DNA of 64,000 nt from Alphaproteobacteria bacterium (GTDB lineage Bacteria; Pseudomonadota; Alphaproteobacteria; Sphingomonadales; Sphingomonadaceae). The translations under genes and the position numbers were made by a program. Position 1 is the stretch's first letter. Each line of letters begins with the position of its first letter. Of the stretch, positions 1-8,356 are shown piece after piece. Under the pieces are notes generated by a model. It was not told where the DNA came from, did not search any database, and saw only the letters and a program-made list of their open reading frames with translations. The stretch is from the NCBI GenBank assembly GCA_018970445.1, contig JAGWWF010000002.1:1-64000 (forward strand), written 5' to 3'.

Positions 1-273
1 CCCGATGGCCAGGCCGAAGTGATGGAAATGCCCGCCCCCGTGGTGCTGCCCAGAACCGCCTGGCGCCTCGACCGCCTGACGCGGGCGGACGCCGGCTACA
101 CCGCCCGCATCCGCGCCACCTGGGAAGACACCCCCTTCTACAGCCGCACCGCCCTGGCCACCCGCCTGTGGGGCGAAGACGTGGTCGCCGTGCACGAATC
201 GCTCAACATGAAGCGCTTCGCGACGGGGGCGGTGCAGTGGATGCTGCCGTGGCGGATGCCGCGGAAGGTGTGA
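1..273 (+). CDS. crtC: carotenoid 1,2-hydratase (CrtC-like), 3' end only
   Basis: The frame is open from the left edge to a TGA at 271-273, so only about 90 C-terminal residues are visible. The segment 'TPFYSR' followed by 'GEDVVAVHESL' and a final 'PWRMPRK' resembles the C-terminus of bacterial CrtC, which hydrates the C1,2 double bond of acyclic carotenoids such as neurosporene or lycopene. A crtC gene fits the neighbouring photosynthesis genes, since crtCDF normally belongs to such clusters. The gene ends abruptly beside a foreign-looking restriction-modification pair, with no obvious terminator between them. Assignment rests on a short C-terminal match by memory; the upstream part would settle it. 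Confidence 0.7.
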   Translation, partial: PDGQAEVMEMPAPVVLPRTAWRLDRLTRADAGYTARIRATWEDTPFYSRTALATRLWGEDVVAVHESLNMKRFATGAVQWMLPWRMPRKV

Positions 274-361
274 GGGGGGCCTTGCCCTTTCCCGCAATGT
301 GCTACAGTTAAGAAAATCATGGCCTTCCGATGCGATACCGGTTCGGCTTGGGAGACAGTTT

Positions 362-1282
362 GTGACCGTTGAGGCTCCCCGCAGCTACTATACGACGAAC
401 CTCGGCGCTGCATACCTAGGAGACAGCTTGGACCTGATGTCCTCCATAGATGCGGAGGCGGTGGACCTAATTCTAACTTCCCCACCATTCGCGTTAAAGC
501 GTAAAAAGGAGTACGGCAACGAGGACGAGGCCAACTATGTAAAATGGTTCTCTGAGTTTGCTGATCAATTCAAACGAATTTTGAAACCAAACGGCTCTCT
601 TATCATTGATCTAGGTGGCGCCTATCTTCCTGGCTATCCAGTCAGAAGCATCTATCAGTTTGAATTGCTGGTTTCTTTGGTTCGCGATCACGGCTTCAAA
701 CTTTGTCAGGAGTTTTACCACTATAATCCGGCCCGACTTCCGGCACCCGCTGAATGGGTGAATGTTCGTCGAATTCGAGTGAAGGACTCGGTCAATGTAG
801 TTTGGTGGCTTTCACGTAGTGGGAACCCAAATGCCGACAATAGGCGCGTACTTCAGCCATACAGCAACAGTATGCGTACTTTACTGAAGAATGGTTATAA
901 AGCTAAAATGAGGCCGAGCGGGCACGACATTTCTGAAAAGTTTTCTAAAGACAATGGTGGAGCCATTCCGTCAAACATGCTAGAAATCGCTAATACAGAG
1001 AGCAACAGTAAATATCTAAAGCTGTGCCGTCAATTAGCAATAAAACCCCACCCGGCGAGATTTCCGCAGAAATTTGCAGAATTTTTTATTAATTTTCTGA
1101 CTGAGGACGGCGGCTTGGTATTGGATCCATTTGGCGGATCGAATACCACTGGGCGTGCAGCTGAAGACCTTGCAAGGCGCTGGATAAGCTGCGAATTGGT
1201 AGAAGAATATGTTCAAGGCGGCGCACTGAGGTTTTCCGATGACGAATTTGTCAGCGAACCAGTTACGCGAAAGGTTGCTTGA
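362..1282 (+). CDS. type II DNA (cytosine-N4) methyltransferase, PvuII-like
   Basis: This is a beta-class amino-methyltransferase: the catalytic motif TSPPF (residues 39-43) comes before the AdoMet motif DPFGGSNTTG (about 255-264). Many segments match what I recall of M.PvuII, for example RKKEYGN, RPSGHDI, FSKDNGG, HPARFP and FGGSNTTG. Predicted activity is therefore N4-cytosine methylation of CAGCTG, protecting DNA from the adjacent nuclease; the specificity is inference. I prefer the GTG at 362 because GGGAGA stands six bases before it; the frame opens at another GTG at 299, which would add 21 residues. The next gene starts inside the end of this one (44-base overlap). Base composition is clearly more AT-rich than the flanks, a sign of horizontal transfer. 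Confidence 0.9.
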   Translation: MTVEAPRSYYTTNLGAAYLGDSLDLMSSIDAEAVDLILTSPPFALKRKKEYGNEDEANYVKWFSEFADQFKRILKPNGSLIIDLGGAYLPGYPVRSIYQFELLVSLVRDHGFKLCQEFYHYNPARLPAPAEWVNVRRIRVKDSVNVVWWLSRSGNPNADNRRVLQPYSNSMRTLLKNGYKAKMRPSGHDISEKFSKDNGGAIPSNMLEIANTESNSKYLKLCRQLAIKPHPARFPQKFAEFFINFLTEDGGLVLDPFGGSNTTGRAAEDLARRWISCELVEEYVQGGALRFSDDEFVSEPVTRKVA

Positions 1283-2222
1283 TTCCTTTAGAGGCGCAGG
1301 CAGCCAAGTCGTTTTGGAGGACGCCAGTAAGCCCTACAAGCTAGACGTCACATCTGAAGATGGACGAACTCTGCGGTTGGCGATTTATGTTTGGAACTGC
1401 ACTCATGGAGGCGGTGCCGCACGGGCATCTGACGAATATCGTGTGCAGTTCACAGGCCCAATGCCAACACAGCATGCAAGCCGTAGGACGCTCGTTCTTG
1501 GCTGGCATTCCGGTTATGAAGTGTGGGCAGCTTGGGACATTCGCCTGCACGACGGCTCCACCGGGAGATCGCCGTCTGCCCAGATTAAGGAAGAGGCCCT
1601 CCGCAACGCGCACCTAAATGGCTTTGCTAGCATCAAGCGCCAGAACGAAGAGTGGGCCCTTGCATTTCGATCAGAACTCATTTTCGAGTATGCTGACAGC
1701 GTGCCTGCAATCCACGATGCTGCCAATACAATCGCTGTCCGAAAGTTGGACAAGATATCTACATTAACAGATGAAGATATTACTTCTATTAAAAACGTAG
1801 AACGCAGGCTCATTGTACAGAAAATTGTAAAGCGATACAGAGCCTTCGACTTTCGAAAGCGCGTTTTAACTGCATATGGCAATAAGTGCGCGGTATGCGA
1901 TCTTGATTTAGACCTGTTAGATGCAGCACACATCGTTCCTGTAAACGCTCCAGGCAGCACCGACGAAACTAGGAACGGCTTAGCGCTGTGTAAAAATCAT
2001 CATAAGGCTCTTGATGATATTTTAATTTCTGTTGCGCCAGATTATAGAATCGAAGTTAGCGAAAAGAAGTCTGAGCATTTGCGAAATCGAAAGATCGCAC
2101 AATCTCTTTCTGAGTTCAAATCAGGGTTACGACCAATTATCAGACTTCCTGCCGATCGTCGGGATTACCCCGACCCAACCTACTTACGCGGTGGGCAAAA
2201 AATCAGAGGGTGGAACCCTTAA
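1239..2222 (+). CDS. HNH restriction endonuclease partner of the methyltransferase
   Basis: The 327-residue protein has a C-terminal HNH nuclease domain: CAVC (Cys217, Cys220), 'AAHIVPV' with His231, and 'RNGLALCKNHHKALD' with Asn246, Cys251 and His254/255, giving the zinc-structured beta-beta-alpha-metal site. The N-terminal half ('YVWNCTHGGG', 'ADEYRVQFTG'-like) is a domain I have seen in front of HNH nucleases and which probably reads DNA; I cannot name it. The start lies 44 bases inside the methyltransferase gene, so the two are probably co-translated. R.PvuII itself has a PD-(D/E)XK fold, so a PvuII-like methylase has here a nuclease of another family. AT-rich like its partner. Restriction activity is inferred from pairing. 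Confidence 0.82.
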   Translation: MTNLSANQLRERLLDSFRGAGSQVVLEDASKPYKLDVTSEDGRTLRLAIYVWNCTHGGGAARASDEYRVQFTGPMPTQHASRRTLVLGWHSGYEVWAAWDIRLHDGSTGRSPSAQIKEEALRNAHLNGFASIKRQNEEWALAFRSELIFEYADSVPAIHDAANTIAVRKLDKISTLTDEDITSIKNVERRLIVQKIVKRYRAFDFRKRVLTAYGNKCAVCDLDLDLLDAAHIVPVNAPGSTDETRNGLALCKNHHKALDDILISVAPDYRIEVSEKKSEHLRNRKIAQSLSEFKSGLRPIIRLPADRRDYPDPTYLRGGQKIRGWNP

Positions 2223-2244
2223 TTTTATCGCACTTGCTGGGAAG

Positions 2245-2442
2245 CTAAATCAAAACTTGGCCTGATTGCACCGGATCAAGCGGGGCGATGGGCCAGCGGC
2301 GGGCTTCATAGGCGTCCACCAACGTCACCAGCACGTCCAGCCGGTCGCCGGCTTCGGTGCCTTCGTCGGCACCCCACAGGGTTTCGATTTCGCGCAGGGC
2401 GGCCTCGTGATCGGCGTCGGAGCGGATGGGGCGAATCTGCAT
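2245..2442 (-). pseudogene. higA: HigA-type antitoxin, truncated at its 3' end
   Basis: The frame begins MQIRPIRSDADHEAALREIE and continues with LWGADEGTEAGDRLDVL and 'VDAYEARRWPI', the typical N-terminal half of HigA-family antitoxins. It should continue after 'DPV' into the DNA-binding helix-turn-helix (usually 'DPxEAIxFRMEQ'), but here runs only seven more unrelated residues to a TAG at 2245-2247. Similarity ends near base 2271, where the AT-rich insert ends. No higB toxin frame is visible nearby. I infer that the restriction-modification insertion removed the 3' part. An alternative start ten codons upstream (2472) is possible but would run against the family's usual N-terminus. Confidence 0.68.
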
Positions 2443-2483
2443 GGGCGGCTCTGCCGAACGGATACCACCCACGCCCCCTGCCC

Positions 2484-2580
2484 GTCACCCCGGACTTGAT
2501 CCGGGGTTTGGCTGTTTCTCTGTGCCGCGAGGGCGGGAAGAGGGGAAGGAGGCCGAACCCCGGATCAAGTCCGGGGTGAC
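2484..2580. repeat. inverted-repeat (REP-type) element, family A
   Basis: Left arm 2484-2512 and right arm 2552-2580 are reverse complements over 29 bases with one mismatch, around a 39-base spacer. The core reads CACCCCGGACTTGATCCGGG. Such GC-rich paired palindromes are common between genes of sphingomonads. A single degenerate arm occurs again near 2795-2819. Confidence 0.85.
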
Positions 2581-2618
2581 GTGGGGGTGGGGGGACTCGC
2601 CCTGGCCTGCAAGCGCTG

Positions 2619-2717
2619 GTCATGCTGAACTTGGTTCAGCATCCACGGCCCAAGTGCCGCGAAGGGCGTGCGTTGGGGGGCGCACTCCCATGGATGCTGA
2701 ACCAAGTTCAGCATGAC
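2619..2717. repeat. inverted-repeat (REP-type) element, family B, copy 1
   Basis: Arms 2619-2645 and 2691-2717 are perfect reverse complements over 27 bases around a 45-base spacer; each arm is itself a near palindrome with core ATGCTGAACTTGGTTCAGCA. Two further copies lie at 44016-44115 and 51921-52018. All three are intergenic and have similar arm spacing, which suggests a mobile unit of paired palindromes (REPIN-like) rather than terminators arising independently. Confidence 0.88.
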
Positions 2718-3065
2718 GCTGTGGGATGAGCGGCGGCACGCACCGGCAGGGCTGCGCTGAAACGAGCGGGTCGAGCGGCCTCGCCCCTTGCCACGTCACC
2801 CCTGACCTGATCCGGGGCGGAGGCTTCTTCTGCTGCTAGCGCCCTCGGCACGCCGCCCTGTCCTACACAGGGCAAATGCGGTTATGCTGATCCCGTTCTT
2901 TCCACCGTCAACCCCACCCACAGCCGCGCTGCGCCACAGGCGCGCGATGCGTCACCCGTGGCGCATCATGACAGGCGGGACACGGGGAAAGCCACCGCCG
3001 GCCGCCGCAAAAAAGCCTGCAAAAACAATGCCGAATCCCGGCGGATTCGTGAAAAGTGTCAAAAC

Positions 3066-3206
3066 TCAACTGCCCTTGGGCGCGTCGTCATCTTTGTCTC
3101 CCGGTTTTTCGCGCAAGGACCATAATTGCCAGCCGGCAAAGGCGAGGACGGCGAACAGGCTGACCCCGGCTTCGATCAGGCCGTAATATTCAACCGGGAT
3201 CTCCAT
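3066..3206 (-). CDS. small single-pass membrane protein, 46 residues
   Basis: The frame starts MEIPVEYYGLIEAGVSL and continues with a hydrophobic helix (about residues 9-29, 'LFAVLAFAGWQLW') followed by a charged tail 'LREKPGDKDDDAPKGS'. This layout, with an N-terminal acidic/aromatic patch, one membrane helix and a polar cytoplasmic tail, is like short conserved hypothetical proteins I recall from sphingomonads. It sits directly before the S41 protease gene's stop codon on the same strand, 18 bases downstream of it, so it may be co-transcribed. Function unknown. Confidence 0.6.
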   Translation of the reverse strand: MEIPVEYYGLIEAGVSLFAVLAFAGWQLWSLREKPGDKDDDAPKGS

Positions 3207-3224
3207 CGCGTCAGCGCCGGCCAA

Positions 3225-6200
3225 TCAACGACGAATCGGGCCGTCGGGGCCATAGAGCGGGAAGGGCGGGCGTTTCGGCGTGGGCGGCGGGGCCTTGGCC
3301 AGGGCGTCCATGGCCAGCGCCACCGCCGTTTCCAGCTGCGGATCGCCGCCGGCCATCACCTTGTCCGGATCCTGGTCCACCTCCACGTCGGGCGGCACGC
3401 CGATATTTTCCACCGCCCATTCACCGGCGGGCGAGAAGAAGCCCACCGACGGGCTGGTGAGCTGGCCGCCGTCCATCAGCGGCGGGATGCCGCCGATGCC
3501 AACCAGCCCGCCCCAGGTGCGCTTGCCCACCAGCGGCCCCAGTTTGAAATCCCGGAACATCCAGGGCAGCATGTCGCCGCCGCTGGCCGATCCTTCGTTG
3601 ATCAGCATCACCTTGGGCCCCAGCACGGCGGCGGCGGGCGTGCGGTCGATCCGGCCATAACGCGGCTGCCACCAGCTGATCAGGCGGCGGTTCATCACCT
3701 CGATCATGTAATCCGCCGCCTGGCCGCCGCCGTTGAAGCGATCATCGATCACCATGCCCTGCCGGTCGCTCTGCGCGAAATAATAGCGGTTGAAGCTGGT
3801 GAAGCCGCCGCCGCCGGTGTTGGGCAGATAGACATAGCCGAGCTTGCCGCCCGACAACTGGTCCACCCGGCGGCGGTTGTCCTCGATCCAGCTGAGGTTG
3901 CGCAGGCGCGCTTCGTTGGCGATGGGCACCACCGTCACTTCCCGCGCCGGCTGGTCGGCCCGGGCGATGGACAGGGTGACGGCGGTATCGGCGGCGCCTT
4001 CCAGATGGCGCTGGATATCCTCGTCACCGCTCACCGCCGTGCCGTTGATGGCGGTGATGCAATCGCCAGCCTTCACATCCAGGCCGGGGCGGGCGAGCGG
4101 GGCCTTGATGTCGGGTGTCCAGCTGCCGCCATCGTGGATGCGAGCCAGGCACCAGCGGCCATCGCGGATGGTGTAATCGGCGCCCAGCAGGCCGCCGGGC
4201 ACACGTTTTGCCGCCGGGATGGCGCCGCCGCCGCCGCGCAGATGGCCGATGGAAAAGCCGGTGAGCGCTTCGTGAAACAGATAGTTGAGATCGCCGCGCG
4301 ACTGGATGCCGGGCAGGAAGGCGGCCAGGGCCTTTTCGGCCGCGGCAACATCATAACCGTGAAAATCGGGATCATAGAAATAGGCGCGCTGCACCCGCCA
4401 GATCTCGCGATACATCTGCGCCCATTCGGCGGCCGGATCGATGCGGGCCATCAGGCCATCGGTTTTCAGCCGCACATCGGGATCGGATGGCTTGATTGGC
4501 TTGGTGGCATCGGCGACCAGCCAGCCGGCATTGGCCCCCGACGTGCGCACCAGCAGCTTGCTGCCATCGGCCGACAGGGTGAAGCCCTGCGCCTTGTCGA
4601 ACAGCGTCTCGCTCTTCTTGCTCTCCAGCGTCCAGCGCAGCAGCGACGCGCCGGGCGGTTCGTCGGCATCGACATCCAGCGGTTCGTTGGCGCGCAGCAG
4701 CCACAGCACGCCGCCCTTGCCGGCTTCAAGGTTGCGATAATCGGCGGCGGGCAGCGGCAGCGCCACCATGCGGCGGGCGATCTGATCGGGGCTGAGGCTG
4801 GCCAGATCGATCTTGATGGCAGGCGTGGCCGGGGCGGCGGCGGGCCTGGCCGGTTTCCTGGCGTCGGCCTTTTCGGGCGCAGCCGGCGCCGAAGCGATCT
4901 GGGTCGGGGCCTTTTCATCGCCCAGTTCCGGGGCCAGCGGCGATGGCGTGCCGGCGGCCAGCGCGATGGCATAGACGCTGCGTGTCGGTTGATAGACATC
5001 GCTTGACATATCAAGCGGGTAGATGGTGCCGCCAGCATTGTTGCTGGCCAGGAAATACAGATATCTGCCATCGCGATCAAAGGCCGGATCGCTGGCCATG
5101 GCCATGGCATCGCTGATCTGGGTGGTCTTGGCCGTAGCCACTTCGTGCAGCATCAGCACCGGGAAATGATTGCCGCTGACGCGGGCATAGACGAACCAGG
5201 CCGAATCCGGCGACCAGGCCATGCCACTGGACGGCTGGGCAAAGCCGCCAAATTCATCCGGCGGGCCGGCGGCGACCAGCCTGCCCGTTGCCAGATCCAG
5301 GATCCACGTGTTCAGCCGATTGTCCTGAAAGGCGATGCGCTTGCCATCGGGCGACCATTTGGGGTTGAAATAATAGGCCGGCTCCGGGGCCAGCTTATAG
5401 GTTTTTACCGGCTTGCCGGCCCCCATCTGGCTGGCGACATGCAGGGCATACAGCCCGCCCGCATCGCTGAAATAGGCCACCGACTGGCCATCGGGGCTCC
5501 AGACCGGGGTGCGTTCCATGGTGCCGGGGGTGGCGGTGATGCTGCGGGTGATGCCCTCCTTGACGGGCAGGGTCATGATCTCGCCATGGGCCTCCACCGC
5601 GACGCGCAAGCCGGTGGGCGAAAGGGCGGCGGCGCGCACCTCGCTGCCCACGCTGGCGACGCGGGGGCGGATATCGGGCATGTCGCCATCCAGATCGATG
5701 CTGATCGCCTTGGGCTCCTCGCCCGGCACCAGCGTGTGGATCGTGCCCAGCCGGTCGAACACCAGGGCCTTGCCATCGGTGGCCAGGCTGCGGATGTCGG
5801 GCCCGCGGTTCTGCCAGACCAACGCCGTCTGGCCGGAGGCGGGATCAAAGCGATACACGCTTACCGGCCCCTTGCGGCCAGACAGGAAATAGACCTGGCC
5901 GCCCAGCCAGACCGGCGAGAAATCCGCGCCGCCAGCCTGCGGCACCTTGCGGGTTTTCAGCCCATCAAGGCTGGTGATCCACACCGCGCCGGTGAGCCCG
6001 CCACGATAATTGCCCCAGGCCGTGTAGCGGGTGTGATTGAAGGAAAAGCCGGGTTCGAGCGGGTTGTAGGCGATGGACTTGCCATCGGGGGAGAAGGCGC
6101 CGGCCGCCGCCATCGGCAACGGCAGCGCACTGGCCGCGCCGCCGCCGGCATTCACCCGCCACAGCCGGGTATAACGGCTGGCCGAATCGCGGTTGGAGCG

Positions 6201-6575
6201 AAAGATCAGCTGGGTGCCATCCGGGGTCCAGCCCACGGCCTGATCCGCCGCCGGGTGGAAGGTGATGCGCCTGGGCACCCCGCCGGCCAGCGGCACGGTG
6301 AACACATCGGTGTTGCCGTCATATTCGCCGGTAAACGCTATGTTCTCGCCATCGGGAGAAAAGCTGGGGGCCTGTTCGATGCCGATGCCGGCGGTGATCC
6401 GAACCGCCTTGCCGCCGTCGCGTGGCGCGACCCAGAGATCGCCGCCCGACACGAAGGCAAGGTGCGTGGCGCTCATCACCGGCGATTGCAGCAGCCTCTG
6501 CGGGCTGGCGGCCGTGGCTGCGCCCGCAGCGGCAAGGGCCAGCAGGCCGGCACCGGCCAGATGGATGGAGTTCAT
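3225..6575 (-). CDS. tricorn-like S41 family protease with N-terminal beta-propeller
   Basis: The 1116-residue protein starts with a signal peptide (MNSIHLAGAG... cleaved near 'ATAA-SPQ'), so it is exported. Residues ~35-600 contain TolB/WD40-like propeller repeats ('FSPDGENIAFTGEYDG', 'WTPDGTQLIFRSNRD', 'WSPDGKRIAFQDNR'). An Ala/Pro-rich linker follows, then a second propeller-like part, a PDZ-like segment ('GDCITAINGTAVSGDED') and the S41 tail-specific protease core with the nucleophile region GSASGGDMLPW. This is the architecture of tricorn-protease homologues, thought to finish degradation of periplasmic peptides. I chose the ATG at 6575 because it begins the signal peptide, although the frame runs upstream. 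Divergent from the VOC operon. Confidence 0.9.
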   Translation of the reverse strand: MNSIHLAGAGLLALAAAGAATAASPQRLLQSPVMSATHLAFVSGGDLWVAPRDGGKAVRITAGIGIEQAPSFSPDGENIAFTGEYDGNTDVFTVPLAGGVPRRITFHPAADQAVGWTPDGTQLIFRSNRDSASRYTRLWRVNAGGGAASALPLPMAAAGAFSPDGKSIAYNPLEPGFSFNHTRYTAWGNYRGGLTGAVWITSLDGLKTRKVPQAGGADFSPVWLGGQVYFLSGRKGPVSVYRFDPASGQTALVWQNRGPDIRSLATDGKALVFDRLGTIHTLVPGEEPKAISIDLDGDMPDIRPRVASVGSEVRAAALSPTGLRVAVEAHGEIMTLPVKEGITRSITATPGTMERTPVWSPDGQSVAYFSDAGGLYALHVASQMGAGKPVKTYKLAPEPAYYFNPKWSPDGKRIAFQDNRLNTWILDLATGRLVAAGPPDEFGGFAQPSSGMAWSPDSAWFVYARVSGNHFPVLMLHEVATAKTTQISDAMAMASDPAFDRDGRYLYFLASNNAGGTIYPLDMSSDVYQPTRSVYAIALAAGTPSPLAPELGDEKAPTQIASAPAAPEKADARKPARPAAAPATPAIKIDLASLSPDQIARRMVALPLPAADYRNLEAGKGGVLWLLRANEPLDVDADEPPGASLLRWTLESKKSETLFDKAQGFTLSADGSKLLVRTSGANAGWLVADATKPIKPSDPDVRLKTDGLMARIDPAAEWAQMYREIWRVQRAYFYDPDFHGYDVAAAEKALAAFLPGIQSRGDLNYLFHEALTGFSIGHLRGGGGAIPAAKRVPGGLLGADYTIRDGRWCLARIHDGGSWTPDIKAPLARPGLDVKAGDCITAINGTAVSGDEDIQRHLEGAADTAVTLSIARADQPAREVTVVPIANEARLRNLSWIEDNRRRVDQLSGGKLGYVYLPNTGGGGFTSFNRYYFAQSDRQGMVIDDRFNGGGQAADYMIEVMNRRLISWWQPRYGRIDRTPAAAVLGPKVMLINEGSASGGDMLPWMFRDFKLGPLVGKRTWGGLVGIGGIPPLMDGGQLTSPSVGFFSPAGEWAVENIGVPPDVEVDQDPDKVMAGGDPQLETAVALAMDALAKAPPPTPKRPPFPLYGPDGPIRR

Positions 6576-6802
6576 GCGATCATTCCCCAGGCATTTGAGG
6601 CGCAAAGCGTGGCAGGCTGGCCAGCGGTCGTCAACAATCGGGCCGGGGCGCAGGGGCCTTCGATTGCGTGCCCGCACCGGAAGGCGCACATGGTGCCGGC
6701 TGACAACGGATTCAGGCTGGTCCATACTGGCACATTCAATGGCAGTCGCGCGGCCTTGGTCAGGAGGCGGCGCGAGCACGTCCGGGTCGATTGGAGAGGG
6801 TC

Positions 6803-7522
6803 ATGTTGCGTCTGCGCCAGATTGCTGTGGTGGCCCCCGATCTGGCCCCGCAGGAAGCAGTCATCAGCCAGTTGCTGGGTGTGGCGCCCTGTTTCCACGA
6901 TCCGGGTGTGGGCAAATATGGGCTGGAAAACGCGCTGTGGGCACTGGGCGGCACGTTTCTGGAAGCGCTCGCTCCGATCCAGCCTGGCACAACGGCCGGC
7001 CGTTATCTGGAACGGCGGGGCGGGGCCACCGGCTATATGCTGATCCTCGATACCGACGATATCGCGGCGGTTCGACTGCGGCTGGCGATGACCGGCACAA
7101 GGATCGTGGAGGATCTGACGGTGGACACGCACGGCCAGCAGGCCACCGCCCTGCATCTGCACCCGCGTGATACCGGCGGCTGCCTGCTGTCCATCGATCG
7201 CCATGGCCCCAATCCGGCGCTGCTGGGCAGCTATGCCTGGGCAGGGCCGGATTGGCAGCGCACCTGCCGCCGCGATCTGGCGATCACAGGCGCCGTGCTG
7301 GCAGCGGCGGACCCGGCCGGGCTTGCGGCGCGGTGGAGCGCGTTGCTGGCGCGGCCGTGGCAACGGCGGGGCGATGTGTGGCGCATCGGGCTGGATCATG
7401 GCCATATCGATATCGCCCCGGTGGCGGACATGCGCGGCGAGGGCCTGACAGCAATCATGGTTGCCGGACTGGCCGCCCCGGCGCATGTTTGCGGCATCGC
7501 CCTGCTGCCAGAGGATGGCTGA
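6803..7522 (+). CDS. VOC (glyoxalase superfamily) protein
   Basis: The 239-residue protein has two related beta-alpha-beta-beta-beta modules as in the vicinal oxygen chelate fold: one starts 'LRQIAVVAPDL' and includes 'GTFLEALAPI' and 'GYMLILDTDD'; the second is around 'DLAITGAVLAAAD' and 'GHIDIAP'. It resembles the glyoxalase-like domain proteins of unknown substrate. The ATG at 6803 has a strong GGAGAGGG ribosome site seven to eight bases upstream. Its stop overlaps the start of the enoyl-CoA hydratase gene by one base (TGATG), so they are translationally coupled and possibly act in the same acyl-CoA breakdown. Specific reaction not predictable. Confidence 0.72.
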   Translation: MLRLRQIAVVAPDLAPQEAVISQLLGVAPCFHDPGVGKYGLENALWALGGTFLEALAPIQPGTTAGRYLERRGGATGYMLILDTDDIAAVRLRLAMTGTRIVEDLTVDTHGQQATALHLHPRDTGGCLLSIDRHGPNPALLGSYAWAGPDWQRTCRRDLAITGAVLAAADPAGLAARWSALLARPWQRRGDVWRIGLDHGHIDIAPVADMRGEGLTAIMVAGLAAPAHVCGIALLPEDG

Positions 7523-8343
7523 TGAGCCTTTATGCCCCCGAAACCGATGATCTGATCGCTGCCGTGGCCGACGGCGTGCTCACCCTCACCCTCAATCGTC
7601 CGGCCGCCCGCAACGCCTTGTCGCGCGCCATGCTCGATGGTCTGGCCCGGCTGCTGGAACAGGCGGAGGCCGATCCGGCCATCGGGGCCATTGTCATCAC
7701 CGGGGCCGGCGGGGCCTTTTGCGCCGGTGGCGATGTGAAGGGCATGGCCGCCCGCAATGAAGGCGGGGAGCCGGAACCCATTGATCAGGCCATCGCCCGC
7801 CAGCGCCGCAACCAGCGCGCCATTTCCGGGCGGCTGCACGCCATGCCGAAACCCACCATCGCCGCCATTCCCGGCGCGGCGGCCGGGGCCGGCCTTTCCA
7901 TCGCGCTGGCCTGCGATTTGCGGGTGATGGCGCAAACCGCCTTTTTCACCACCGCCTTTGCCCGTGTCGGCTTCTCTGGCGATTATGGTGGCACCTATTT
8001 CCTCACCCGGCTTGTTGGCGCCGCCAAAGCGCGGGAACTATATTTCCTGTCTGACCGGGTGGATGCGGTCGAGGCGCTGCGCCTGGGGCTGGCCAACAGG
8101 GTGGTGCCGGCCGAGGCATTGCTGGCCGAAGCCCAGGCGATGGCAACACGGCTGGCCAGCGGGCCACGCGTGGCGCTGGCCTATATGAAGGAGAATCTCA
8201 ATCGCGCCTTTTCAGGTGGGGACATGGATGATTGCCTTGATCTGGAGGCGACCCATCATGTCCATTGCGGCTTGACCGAAGATCACCGGGAGGCCGCAAA
8301 GGCGTTTGTGGACAAGCGCCAACCGCTGTTCAAGGGCCGCTGA
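7522..8343 (+). CDS. enoyl-CoA hydratase/isomerase family protein
   Basis: A 273-residue crotonase-fold protein: 'LTLNRPAARNALS' near the N-terminus, the oxyanion-hole segment 'GAGGAFCAGGDVKGMA' (about residues 58-73), and 'AAGAGLSIALACDLRVM' with the second oxyanion-hole region. These proteins hydrate or isomerise enoyl-CoA thioesters in fatty-acid or side-chain degradation. The segment 'FSGDYGGTYFLTRLVG' places glycine-aspartate where crotonase-type hydratases often carry a catalytic Glu, so activity may be of another crotonase subtype. Middle gene of a three-gene operon (VOC, this gene, cupin). Confidence 0.85.
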   Translation: MSLYAPETDDLIAAVADGVLTLTLNRPAARNALSRAMLDGLARLLEQAEADPAIGAIVITGAGGAFCAGGDVKGMAARNEGGEPEPIDQAIARQRRNQRAISGRLHAMPKPTIAAIPGAAAGAGLSIALACDLRVMAQTAFFTTAFARVGFSGDYGGTYFLTRLVGAAKARELYFLSDRVDAVEALRLGLANRVVPAEALLAEAQAMATRLASGPRVALAYMKENLNRAFSGGDMDDCLDLEATHHVHCGLTEDHREAAKAFVDKRQPLFKGR

Positions 8344-8356
8344 AAGGAAGATTGCC

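Larger units (their letters stand above)
2223..3065. other. gene-poor remnant region with truncated antitoxin and REP elements
   Basis: Between the nuclease gene and the small membrane protein there is no complete gene. The first ~45 bases are AT-rich like the restriction-modification pair. Then come a truncated higA-like frame (2245-2442), two long inverted repeats (2484-2580 and 2619-2717), and at about 2795-2819 a single degenerate arm of the first repeat. The stretch 2720-3065 shows only short open frames without recognisable features. The region reads as a landing zone of an inserted element and repeated intergenic DNA. Confidence 0.7.

Noticed and set aside
2484-2717. Possible CRISPR array
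   Set aside because: The repeats are two different inverted pairs, not regularly spaced direct repeats; no cas genes are present.
2884-3186. 100-residue plus-strand frame after the repeats
   Set aside because: Pro/Arg/Ala-biased composition, no domain, no convincing ribosome site, and it overlaps the better small membrane protein on the other strand.
3126-5006. A 626-residue open frame on the plus strand
   Set aside because: It lies antisense to the S41 protease gene, has biased repetitive composition typical of the opposite frame of a GC-rich gene, and shows no domain.
8306-8356. Upstream start of the cupin gene
   Set aside because: It would overlap the enoyl-CoA hydratase gene and mask a clear signal peptide that begins at 8357.
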